Shown here piece by piece: positions 24,726 through 31,867 of a stretch of 53,226 nucleotides of DNA. Source of the DNA: Rhodospirillaceae bacterium (GTDB lineage: Bacteria > Pseudomonadota > Alphaproteobacteria > Rhodospirillales > JABJKH01); contig JABJKH010000022.1 in assembly GCA_018660465.1 (NCBI GenBank), positions 1 to 53,226 on the forward strand, given 5' to 3'. A program made the position numbers and the translations under genes. The notes under the pieces are model-generated. The model was not told the DNA's origin, made no database searches, and saw only the letters and a program-made list of their open reading frames with translations. Each line of letters opens with the position of its first letter. Within the stretch, counting starts at the first letter, position 1.

Positions 24726-26417
24726 CTATTCGAAATTCAGGTCGTCGCGGAAGTGTTTTAAAACCATTTTCAGCGGGTTCGATGCTGCCTGTCCCAGTCC
24801 ACAGATGGACGCATCGGTCATGGCCTGTCCCAGTTCCTGAAGAAATCCTTCGTCCCAAGTATCGCGCTCCATCAGGGCGACCGCTTTCTCCGTGCCAACC
24901 CGGCATGGTGTGCACTGACCGCAGCTTTCATCTTCAAAGAACCGCATAATGTTCAACGCCACGTCTTTCATATCGTCCTTGTCCGATAAGATGACAACTG
25001 CAGCTGAGCCAATAAAGCAGCCATGTTCTTCCAATTTACCGAAGAACAGTTCCAAGTTATCCAGGGATGCCGGAAGAATTCCGCCTGATGCGCCGCCCGG
25101 TAGATAACCCTTAAACGTATGGCCGTCCTGCATGCCGCCACAGTAATCGTCGATAAGCTGTCGTACCGTGATGGTGGCGGGGGCGCGTTTGACGCCAGGG
25201 TTTTTGACCCGACCCGAGACCGAATAGCTGTGCAGCATAGGGCTAGAAAACCAATCTGCACCCTTCTCGACAATGTCGCGAACCCAATACAGTGTCTCTA
25301 CGTTGTGCTCTAGGGTTGGCCTGCCAAACAAACCGACCTCTGCCACGTAGGGGGGGCGATGGCGGGGAAGGCCGCGTTTGCCTTCAATGCTCTCAATCAT
25401 CGCAGATTCTTCACCGCAGATATAAGCGCCGGCACCACGGCGGAGATGGATGTCCGTGTCACCGTTCAGGCCAGCGTCTGTGATTTTTGCGATCTCGTCC
25501 GTCAAAACTTTACGGATGGCGGGGTATTCGTCCCGCACGTAGACATAGATTGCCGCGACGTCCACAGCCCAGGCCGCGACCAGCATGCCTTCCAAGAATC
25601 GGTGAGGATCGTTATCTAGATAGTGCTTGTCCTTAAATGTGCCGGGCTCACCTTCGTCGGCATTGACTGCCATCATACGGGGGCCTTCGTAGGAACGGAC
25701 GATGCTCCACTTGCGACCCGCCGGGAAACCTGCGCCGCCAAGGCCCCGTAGACCCGAGTCGCTCATGATTTCAATGACGTCTTCGGGGGTGCGGTCGCCG
25801 CTCCGACAAGCCTCTAAAAGCTTGTAGCCTCCGTCTGCGTTATAGGCATCAAAGTCTTTGTAGTCCGGCATTTCCGCATGAATGTTGTTGCTATCTACCG
25901 CCGCTGCTACGGTTTCTACCGTTGCCGATGTAACGTGATTATGGCCAACTTCAACAACCGGGGCGACATCACAGCGGCCCATGCAGGGGGCGTTCAGCAC
26001 TCGCACTTGTTTACCGTAATTGGCAGCTAGGTCCTTGAGCAGCGATTGCGCGCCCATCATTTCACAGGTCAGACTGTCGCAGACCCGCAACGTGAGTTCG
26101 GGCGGTGCATCTTCGCCTTCCCGAACCACATCAAAATGAGAATAGAAAGTTGCAACTTCGTAGACTTCCGTCTGCGCCAACTTCATTTCGCTGGCTAAAG
26201 CCGCAAGATGACCTGCGGACAGATGCCCATATTTATCTTGGATTAAATGAAGATATTCAATCAGCATGTCACGTTGATACATTTCCGTAACCAGAAGCTC
26301 GCGAACCTCCTCCACAGCTTTCGGATCTACTTGGCGTCCTCTCGGGAAGGCAAACGCCGGGCGACCCTTACGCCCCAACTGAACGGGCGACGTGGAAGTT
26401 TTACCTATTGCAGACAT
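24726..26417 (-). CDS. fdsB: Formate dehydrogenase fused gamma-beta (NuoE-NuoF-like) subunit
   Basis: A 563-aa diaphorase subunit in which the NuoE-like gamma subunit (1 to about 175) and the NuoF-like beta subunit (about 200 to 560) are one chain. The NuoE part has the [2Fe-2S] cysteines Cys113, Cys118, Cys145 and Cys149 (CDSLTC and APCMGRC). The NuoF part has the FMN/NADH-binding blocks GLRGLGGAGFPAGRKW (222-237), NADEGEPGTFKD and RGAGAYICGEE, and the [4Fe-4S] motif ESCGQCTPCRVG with Cys499, 502 and 505. It takes electrons from FdsA and reduces NAD+. In the classical fds operon these are two genes. A short linker (IHAEMPDYKDFDAYNADGG) joins the halves. Confidence 0.94.
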   Translation of the reverse strand: MSAIGKTSTSPVQLGRKGRPAFAFPRGRQVDPKAVEEVRELLVTEMYQRDMLIEYLHLIQDKYGHLSAGHLAALASEMKLAQTEVYEVATFYSHFDVVREGEDAPPELTLRVCDSLTCEMMGAQSLLKDLAANYGKQVRVLNAPCMGRCDVAPVVEVGHNHVTSATVETVAAAVDSNNIHAEMPDYKDFDAYNADGGYKLLEACRSGDRTPEDVIEIMSDSGLRGLGGAGFPAGRKWSIVRSYEGPRMMAVNADEGEPGTFKDKHYLDNDPHRFLEGMLVAAWAVDVAAIYVYVRDEYPAIRKVLTDEIAKITDAGLNGDTDIHLRRGAGAYICGEESAMIESIEGKRGLPRHRPPYVAEVGLFGRPTLEHNVETLYWVRDIVEKGADWFSSPMLHSYSVSGRVKNPGVKRAPATITVRQLIDDYCGGMQDGHTFKGYLPGGASGGILPASLDNLELFFGKLEEHGCFIGSAAVVILSDKDDMKDVALNIMRFFEDESCGQCTPCRVGTEKAVALMERDTWDEGFLQELGQAMTDASICGLGQAASNPLKMVLKHFRDDLNFE

Positions 26418-26443
26418 TAATGAGCCTTTTCGTCGATCTTTAG

Positions 26444-26515
26444 TCAGCTTAAGTCTCAGCTTAAGTTGGGGGTTATATACCAGAGAATTTTATAAGTATA
26501 CAGTATACCAAGCAA
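26444..26515 (-). promoter_or_regulatory. Candidate formate dehydrogenase promoter with palindromic and repeated elements
   Basis: Read on the minus strand, TTGCTT (26515-26510) and TAAAAT (26492-26487) are 17 bp apart. The spacer contains the palindrome GTATAC-A-GTATAC (26496-26508). Downstream, in the expected leader, the 11-bp element TCAGCTTAAGT occurs twice with a 12-bp period (26444-26454 and 26456-26466). A third, inverted copy of CAGCTTAAG lies upstream at 26530-26538. Together these suggest tight control of the operon; the regulator is unknown. Confidence 0.55.
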
Positions 26516-26652
26516 AAATATTGATAACGCTTAAGCTGTCTTGGTATTGCAGTTGGGTACCATGTGTTAGATTCTTTCCGCAAAGAAGCTTAGGCTCTTG
26601 GTCAGCACGAAGAAAGTAAATAACGGCAAATAAACGAAGGAATAAAATCATT

Positions 26653-27285
26653 ATGGACATGAGAGAAGCGCAGCTTTTGTGTTCCCGGTTGTGCCACGAT
26701 TTGGTGGGGCCAGTTGGGGCGGTTAATGCTGGATTGGAGCTGTTTGAGGAAATGGACGGTGGTGAAGATGCCCTGGCCATGGTTGGACGTAGTGCAAAGC
26801 AGATGGGCTCAAGGCTAAGCTTCTACCGAATGGCGTTTGGTTTGGGTGGTGCAGATACCGCAGTAATGGGGCAGGCACGTAAATTGGCCGGTGAGTTTAT
26901 GATCGAAGGTAAAGTCGATTTAGATTGGCCAGCAGATGACGTAGATCAAGGATTGTTCCCCACCAATGCGTGTAAATTGGTGCTTAGTATGATTCTAATC
27001 GGAATCGAGTGTCTGCCGCGTGGCGGAGCTTTGGCCGTCCGGGTCGCTGTTTTGCCAGAGGGATTTGGCGCAGCCGTAACGGCAACAGGGGATCGAGCTG
27101 AGATTAAAGAAGGGACACAGCGCGCTATAGTTAAAGATATAAATTTTGATGATCTTAATGCACACAACATACATGGCCGTTGGGCAGCACTTCTGGCCGA
27201 AAGTTTGGGGTCTGTGATCGAAATCTCCGGTGAAGGTGCGGATACAGTTAATCTAGCGGTTGTTTTACCTGGGCCTTTGGATTAG
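26653..27285 (+). CDS. chpT: Histidine phosphotransferase ChpT
   Basis: A 210-aa cytoplasmic phosphotransfer protein. The N-terminal helix carries CSRLCHDLVGPVGAVNAGLEL with the phosphorylated His at residue 15, the signature of ChpT. The rest is the degenerate HATPase-like domain that lacks ATP-binding boxes. In Caulobacter and relatives ChpT carries phosphate from CckA to CtrA and CpdR. ctrA itself lies 2.6 kb away in this window, with a cheY-cheB-cheR block between. The ATG at 26653 has AAGGA rather far upstream; an ATG two codons later is also possible. Confidence 0.9.
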   Translation: MDMREAQLLCSRLCHDLVGPVGAVNAGLELFEEMDGGEDALAMVGRSAKQMGSRLSFYRMAFGLGGADTAVMGQARKLAGEFMIEGKVDLDWPADDVDQGLFPTNACKLVLSMILIGIECLPRGGALAVRVAVLPEGFGAAVTATGDRAEIKEGTQRAIVKDINFDDLNAHNIHGRWAALLAESLGSVIEISGEGADTVNLAVVLPGPLD

Positions 27286-27447
27286 GTCTTGCGCGAGGCG
27301 GGGAGATGGGATTTTATCCGTATTAGTGTGTTTTACAGAGACTCACTTGGACGGAATGTCTAAGATAGCGGGAGTGCCATTTTTTGTGGTACTTTCCGTA
27401 AGTTCAAATTTGCTGATTTAAAAGAATAAATTGGCTTGAGGGTTGTT

Positions 27448-27495
27448 ATGGATTCAGTAGTCGGAAATTTCATTGAACGGTGTAGGTTGCCATGA
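27448..27495 (+). CDS. Putative 15-residue leader ORF coupled to cheY
   Basis: ATG at 27448 has GAGGG five nt upstream and reads MDSVVGNFIERCRLP before a TGA at 27493-27495. That TGA overlaps the cheY ATG as ATGA. The upstream site is at least as strong as the one cheY has for itself (AGG at 6 nt). The most likely role is to load ribosomes onto cheY by termination-reinitiation. It may also be a chance frame; nothing else supports a functional peptide. Confidence 0.35.
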   Translation: MDSVVGNFIERCRLP

Positions 27496-27857
27496 AGTCT
27501 TGTTTAATTGTCGACGATTCAAAAGTAATTCGCATGGTGGCCCGAAAAATCCTACAGGAGTTGGAGTTCGAGACCGTTGAAGCTGCTGACGGCAAGCAAG
27601 CGCTTGATGCTTGCACGAGCAAAATGCCCGATGCTGTTTTGCTAGACTGGAATATGCCGGTCATGAGCGGAATTGAGTTCCTGCGGGAATTGAGGGTCTT
27701 ACCGAATGGAGATGGGCCAATTGTTGTTTTTTGCACAACAGAAAACGATATCCAGCATATTCAAGAGGCCATTGAAGCGGGTGCGAACGAATACATAATG
27801 AAGCCGTTTGATAGTGAGATCATTCAGGCGAAATTCACACAAGTGGGATTGTTATAG
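27492..27857 (+). CDS. CheY-type single-domain response regulator
   Basis: A 121-aa receiver domain with no output domain. The acidic pocket is Asp8-Asp9 in VDDS, the phospho-acceptor is Asp52 in LLDWNMP, the switch Thr is in FCTTEND (82-83) and the conserved Lys is Lys104 in IMKPFD. It is followed 21 bp later by cheB and then cheR, so a chemotaxis role is likely, but no cheA, cheW or receptor gene is in the window. A divergent role within the ChpT/CtrA relay is also possible. Confidence 0.9.
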   Translation: MKSCLIVDDSKVIRMVARKILQELEFETVEAADGKQALDACTSKMPDAVLLDWNMPVMSGIEFLRELRVLPNGDGPIVVFCTTENDIQHIQEAIEAGANEYIMKPFDSEIIQAKFTQVGLL

Positions 27858-27878
27858 CGACCCGTAAGGCGGAATTAA

Positions 27879-29021
27879 GTGGCTAATATTTCCAATACCG
27901 GCGCGGCTAATGCGCCAAAGGGTTCTGATCCCATCCAGGCGATGGTGGTTGACGATTCGGCGATTGTTCGAGGTCTGATTTCGCGCATGTTGAATTCGGA
28001 TCCTGATATCACCGTTGTGGCGTCTGTTGCCAATGGTGAAATGGCGATCAGCAGCCTGAAGCGTACACCGGTCGATGTTGTAATTCTAGATATCGAAATG
28101 CCGGTAATGGATGGCCTGACGGCGCTGCCCTTGCTTTTGGAAATTGATAAGGACCTGAAGGTTCTTATGGCCTCAACCCTTACCAACCGGAATGCAGATA
28201 TTAGTATTCGTGCGCTGACGATGGGGGCGGCGGATTATGTTCCTAAACCGACTTCGTCGCGCGAAATTGGCGGAAAAGGTGACTTCCAGCGTGAGCTTTT
28301 AGAAAAAGTAAAGACGTTGGGGGATGCACGTCGCAAGCGCGCGGGTCGGGTTAAGGTTGAAGCCACTACAGGTAAAACACCGTTCAAGTCGGCAATGCCC
28401 AGTTCTAGCGATATTAAATTAAGAGCGCCTGGCAGAACCAGGCCCTCGGTTCTGGCAATTGGCAGCTCCACTGGTGGGCCGCAGGCGCTGTTTAAGGTCT
28501 TGGGCGGATTACCCAAGGATTTCCAACTTCCTATCGTCATTACCCAGCATATGCCGCCGACGTTTACGTCAATTTTATCTGAACATATTGAAAAGGCTTC
28601 AAAGCGTCCGTGTAATGAAGGCAAGGACGGAACTGTAATAGCCCCTGGTAGTATTTATATAGCGCCGGGCGATTATCACATGACGGTGGAAAAGGATGGT
28701 GCCAATAAGGTGCTGCGGCTGAATCAAGGTCCGAAAGAGAATTTCTGCCGTCCCGCTGTTGACCCAATGCTTCGAAGCATGTCACAGGCTTATGGCCCAA
28801 ACATTCTGACAGTTATTCTAACCGGCATGGGGTCTGATGGAACAAAAGGCGGCCAAACCATCGTTGATAACGGTGGAACGCTAATCGCCCAGGATGAAGA
28901 ATCAAGTGTTGTTTGGGGAATGCCGGGTTCTGTTGCGACGGCGGGCCTTTGTAGCGTCGTTGTCCCTATTGATGATATCGCGTCGAAGATAGTTTCCTTC
29001 GCCAGCCGAGGCATCCTATGA
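27879..29021 (+). CDS. cheB: Chemotaxis protein-glutamate methylesterase CheB
   Basis: A 380-aa two-domain enzyme. The N-terminal receiver has VVDDS (about 23-27) and the phospho-acceptor Asp71 in ILDIEMPVMDG. After a linker (about 150-185) comes the methylesterase/deamidase domain with the nucleophile Ser in IGSSTGGPQAL, the His in ITQHMPPTF and the Asp in TGMGSDGTKG. It removes methyl groups from chemoreceptors when phosphorylated. The start is a GTG at 27879 with GGCGGA upstream. The TGA overlaps the cheR ATG. Confidence 0.95.
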   Translation: MANISNTGAANAPKGSDPIQAMVVDDSAIVRGLISRMLNSDPDITVVASVANGEMAISSLKRTPVDVVILDIEMPVMDGLTALPLLLEIDKDLKVLMASTLTNRNADISIRALTMGAADYVPKPTSSREIGGKGDFQRELLEKVKTLGDARRKRAGRVKVEATTGKTPFKSAMPSSSDIKLRAPGRTRPSVLAIGSSTGGPQALFKVLGGLPKDFQLPIVITQHMPPTFTSILSEHIEKASKRPCNEGKDGTVIAPGSIYIAPGDYHMTVEKDGANKVLRLNQGPKENFCRPAVDPMLRSMSQAYGPNILTVILTGMGSDGTKGGQTIVDNGGTLIAQDEESSVVWGMPGSVATAGLCSVVVPIDDIASKIVSFASRGIL

Positions 29022-29851
29022 ACCCGCAAGACTTTGAGTTCATAAGCACGCTATTAAAAGACCGTTCTGGCTTGGTCTTGACGCCGGATAAATCGTACCT
29101 GTTGGAAAGTCGGCTGATGCCGGTTGCGCGCAAGCGGGAAATGAAGGGACTGGATGAGTTGATCGCTCATATCCGATCAACTAAGCAGGAAGCTTTGATT
29201 CTAGAAGTAACGGAAGCAATGACGACAAACGAGTCGTTCTTTTTTCGCGATATTAAGCCTTTTGATATTTTCAAAGATACCGTCCTTCCCCATTTGATTA
29301 AAACACGGGGCGGCGGGAAGTCTTTTAAAATTTGGTGTGCTGCGGCTTCGAGTGGGCAAGAACCATATTCTCTTTCGATTGTATTAAGGGATGCCGCAGC
29401 GAAGTTGCCGGGTTGGAGGACGAGTATCGTTGGCACAGACATCTCCCACGATATTTTGGCGAAGGCTAAAGCGGGTGTTTATTCTCAATTTGAGGTGCAG
29501 CGTGGACTGCCGATTCAGCAGTTGCTGAAGTATTTCACCAAAAAGGATGAGATGTGGGAGGCGAAGCAGGAAGTCCGCGATTTGGTCACGTACAAGTACT
29601 TTAATCTATTGAACGATCTGACACCGCTTGGAAAATGCGATGTCGTTTTCTGTCGTAATGTGCTGATTTATTTTGACCAGGAAACCAAGGGTAAGGTTCT
29701 GGATCAAATCGCAAAGCTGCTGCCGCCTGACGGGGTGTTGTTCCTTGGGGGCGCGGAGACGGTACTGGGAATAACCGAAAAATTTAAGCCGCTTGCTGGG
29801 CTGCGCGGCGTTTACTGCCTGTCTGACGGCGTAGGCATCCCGGTCAGCTAA
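29018..29851 (+). CDS. cheR: Chemotaxis protein methyltransferase CheR
   Basis: A 277-aa SAM-dependent methyltransferase that methylates glutamates on chemoreceptors. The N-terminal helical domain (YLLESRLMPVARKREMKGLDELIAHI) is followed by TTNESFFFRD, then the SAM site IWCAAASSGQEPYSL (motif I), GTDISHDILAKAKAG, and NLL-DLTPLGKCDVVFCRNVLIYFD. No C-terminal TPR or pentapeptide tail is present. It is coupled to cheB by ATGA and converges on ctrA with 30 bp between the stops and no clear terminator. Confidence 0.95.
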   Translation: MNPQDFEFISTLLKDRSGLVLTPDKSYLLESRLMPVARKREMKGLDELIAHIRSTKQEALILEVTEAMTTNESFFFRDIKPFDIFKDTVLPHLIKTRGGGKSFKIWCAAASSGQEPYSLSIVLRDAAAKLPGWRTSIVGTDISHDILAKAKAGVYSQFEVQRGLPIQQLLKYFTKKDEMWEAKQEVRDLVTYKYFNLLNDLTPLGKCDVVFCRNVLIYFDQETKGKVLDQIAKLLPPDGVLFLGGAETVLGITEKFKPLAGLRGVYCLSDGVGIPVS

Positions 29852-29881
29852 CACTTTTTCTAAATCTTACTAAAACCTATT

Positions 29882-30589
29882 TTAGGCTTCCGCAGCGATG
29901 GATTCTGCCTCAGCGTCAGGATCGCGCAGGACATATCCTCGTCCCCAAATTGTCTCGATATATGAATCATTATCTGTTGCGACGGAAAGTTTCTTCCGAA
30001 GCTTGCAAATGAACACATCGATAATCTTCAGTTCAGGTTCATCCATGCCACCGTACAGGTGATTCAGAAACATTTCTTTGGTCAATGTTGTTCCCTTGCG
30101 CAGTGACAACAATTCCAAAATTCCATATTCCTTGCCGGTCAGATGGATCGGTTGACCCTCGACTTCGACACTATGGGCATCCAGATTGACCGACAGCTTG
30201 CCCGTCTTGATGATTGATTGCGCGTGCCCTTGTGAACGGCGAATAATCGCTTGGATACGTGCTAACAACTCAGCTTTATCAAAGGGCTTGGTCAAGTAGT
30301 CATCAGCACCGATGCCTAGGCCTTTGACCTTCTTTTCAGGCTCAGTTAAGCCGGACAGGATCAACACCGGGGTTTCAACCCGTGAATCGCGCAGCCGACG
30401 TAGGACCTCTAATCCGTCCATGTCTGGCAGCATCAAATCCAATACAATCAGGTCGTAGTCGTAAAGCTTCCCAATCTCTAATCCGTCTTCGCCGAGATCG
30501 GTGGTATCGACCACCATGCCTTCGGACTTTAGCATCATCTCAATGCTTTGTGCAGTAGTGGGATCATCTTCAACAAGAAGTATGCGCAT
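29882..30589 (-). CDS. ctrA: Cell-cycle response regulator CtrA
   Basis: A 235-aa OmpR-type regulator. The receiver opens [59 protein letters not shown] with the phospho-acceptor Asp51; the exact sequence is diagnostic of CtrA. The winged-helix domain includes [52 protein letters not shown], which contacts TTAA-type sites. In the Rhodospirillales CtrA controls motility and other non-essential functions. The ATG at 30589 is chosen over a TTG two codons upstream. The last residues (ESIAAEA) resemble the proteolysis tag of Caulobacter CtrA, which ends in two alanines; here the end is EA. Confidence 0.96.
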   Translation of the reverse strand: MRILLVEDDPTTAQSIEMMLKSEGMVVDTTDLGEDGLEIGKLYDYDLIVLDLMLPDMDGLEVLRRLRDSRVETPVLILSGLTEPEKKVKGLGIGADDYLTKPFDKAELLARIQAIIRRSQGHAQSIIKTGKLSVNLDAHSVEVEGQPIHLTGKEYGILELLSLRKGTTLTKEMFLNHLYGGMDEPELKIIDVFICKLRKKLSVATDNDSYIETIWGRGYVLRDPDAEAESIAAEA

Positions 30590-30609
30590 AACCAACCCAA
30601 TCGGTTCTG

Positions 30610-30623
30610 TTAAGATTCGTTAA
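30610..30623 (-). promoter_or_regulatory. Candidate CtrA/CcrM control site upstream of ctrA
   Basis: TTAA occurs at 30610-30613 and 30620-30623, on either side of GATTC (30614-30618), which is a GANTC methylation site. The second half continues as TTAACCAT, close to the extended CtrA half-site. The spacing of the two TTAA is 6 nt rather than the canonical 7. In Caulobacter the ctrA promoter carries both a GANTC site and CtrA boxes, so autoregulation linked to DNA methylation is inferred. Confidence 0.5.
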
Positions 30624-30662
30624 CCATAAAACATGCTTTAAAAACAATCAAGTGCGTAAGTC

Positions 30663-30727
30663 AAGAGAATTCAGCGATGTCTCATTCTCTTTTTTCGTCG
30701 CTTAGGTTCGGTGTTGGCCCCTTGGGG
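30663..30727 (+). other. Two small hairpins between ctrA and the decarboxylase genes
   Basis: AAGAGAAT (30663-30670) pairs with ATTCTCTT (30684-30691), followed by four more T on the plus strand, giving a weak intrinsic-terminator shape with a 13-nt loop. A second hairpin (GCCCC/GGGGC around TTG) follows near 30718-30730. They could end antisense transcripts running toward the decarboxylase genes or shape their 5' leader. No known riboswitch consensus is present. Confidence 0.3.
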
Positions 30728-30772
30728 GCGGCAGGGTAAAGTTTTCTCGCGGATTAATTGAGGATAAGTCGG

Positions 30773-31282
30773 ATGTCGTGGCAGAAGAATATTTTTAATG
30801 CATTGTTGGCACTTAATGTACGGCAAGTGGCATATGTCCCGGATGCGGGCCATACAGAAGTTATTCGCGGTGCCAATGAGGATGCCCGAATGAACGCGAT
30901 TCCCTTATCGACGGAAGAAGAAGGCGTTGCGGTATTGGCCGGCGCGTGGCTTGGCGGGGAGCGGGGCGTGCTGCTGATGCAAAGCAGCGGCGTCGGCAAC
31001 TGTGTGAACATGCTTTCCTTGGTGAAGACATGCCAATTTCCCCTGTTAGTTCTCGTGACCATGCGGGGGCAAGAAGGGGAGCCAAACTTTTGGCAAAACC
31101 CGATGGGTAGCATTACCGGAGATGTATTATCCCTTGCAGGGTTAGAGGTCCGCACAATTGATCAGCGTGAGACTGCAGGTGATATGGTTGCCGCCGCTGG
31201 GGAACAGGTATTCTCAGAGGAAAGAGCGATGGCACTTTTGATCGAACAAAAAGTTATCGGTGTGAAGAAGTTTGGGGATTAA
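30773..31282 (+). CDS. ThDP-dependent 2-oxoacid decarboxylase, PYR-domain subunit (ComD/sulfopyruvate decarboxylase alpha-like)
   Basis: A 169-aa protein equal to the N-terminal PYR domain of thiamine-diphosphate enzymes. The activating Glu is in STEEEGVAVLAGAWLGG (about 44-60), after a YVPDAGHTEVI strand-loop; SSGVGNCVNML and VTMRGQEGEPNFWQNPMG are blocks shared with sulfopyruvate and phosphonopyruvate decarboxylases. The ThDP pyrophosphate domain is the next gene, 3 bp downstream, so the enzyme is a two-subunit complex. The ATG at 30773 is preferred (AGG at 9 nt) over a TTG five codons upstream. The substrate is a 2-oxoacid of unknown identity. Confidence 0.85.
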   Translation: MSWQKNIFNALLALNVRQVAYVPDAGHTEVIRGANEDARMNAIPLSTEEEGVAVLAGAWLGGERGVLLMQSSGVGNCVNMLSLVKTCQFPLLVLVTMRGQEGEPNFWQNPMGSITGDVLSLAGLEVRTIDQRETAGDMVAAAGEQVFSEERAMALLIEQKVIGVKKFGD

Positions 31283-31285
31283 GGC

Positions 31286-31867
31286 ATGAGCAATCTTGGG
31301 AATTCATTGGAGAGACGTGATGTGGTTGGTCAGCTGCTGCAGGACCGAGGCGATCTCCTGGTCGTCGCTGGATTAGGCTCTTCATGCTACGACATATTGT
31401 CGATAGAAGATAACTCCGCTGACTTTCCCTTATGGGGAGCCATGGGGGCGGCAAGCATGATGGGATTAGGATTGGCGATAGCCCAACCGGACCGTCGCAT
31501 TGTGGTCATCACGGGTGACGGTGAAATATTGATGGGGCTGGGAGGGCTTGGAACAATTGCCAATAAAGCGCCAAGCAATTTAGCCATCGTGGTTCTGGAT
31601 AATGAACGCTACGGCGAGACGGGAATGCAAGAAACCCACACGGCGGGACCGATGAATTTAGCTGCTGTTGCGGCAGGTGCAGGTTTTCCAGTGACGGGAA
31701 CTGTTAGGTCAAATGAAGACTTAAACGATGCGATTCCCATGATCAGGCAGCAGCCCGGCCCTGTATTTTTTGACATTAAGATTTTTGCCAACCAAGCCTC
31801 AGACATCCCCCGGCCTCAAGACGGCGTCATGCTAAAACAGCGATTTCGAGAGGCCTTGCAGGTTTAA
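31286..31867 (+). CDS. ThDP-dependent 2-oxoacid decarboxylase, PP-domain subunit (ComE-like)
   Basis: A 193-aa partner carrying the pyrophosphate-binding domain. The ThDP/Mg motif is GDGEILMGLGGLGTIANKAPSNLAIVVLDN (about 75-104: GDG...N). GAMGAASMMGLGLAIAQPDRRIVVITGDG precedes it. It forms the active site with the PYR subunit. Its TAA overlaps the ATG of the molybdenum hydroxylase gene (TAATG), so all three genes are likely one translational unit. Confidence 0.88.
   Translation: MSNLGNSLERRDVVGQLLQDRGDLLVVAGLGSSCYDILSIEDNSADFPLWGAMGAASMMGLGLAIAQPDRRIVVITGDGEILMGLGGLGTIANKAPSNLAIVVLDNERYGETGMQETHTAGPMNLAAVAAGAGFPVTGTVRSNEDLNDAIPMIRQQPGPVFFDIKIFANQASDIPRPQDGVMLKQRFREALQV

Noticed and set aside
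29852-29881. Intrinsic terminator between cheR and ctrA
   Set aside because: AT-rich but with no stem of note.
30663-30772. Thiamine pyrophosphate riboswitch before the decarboxylase genes
   Set aside because: No CUGAGA or ACCUGAUC core was found, although two hairpins are present.
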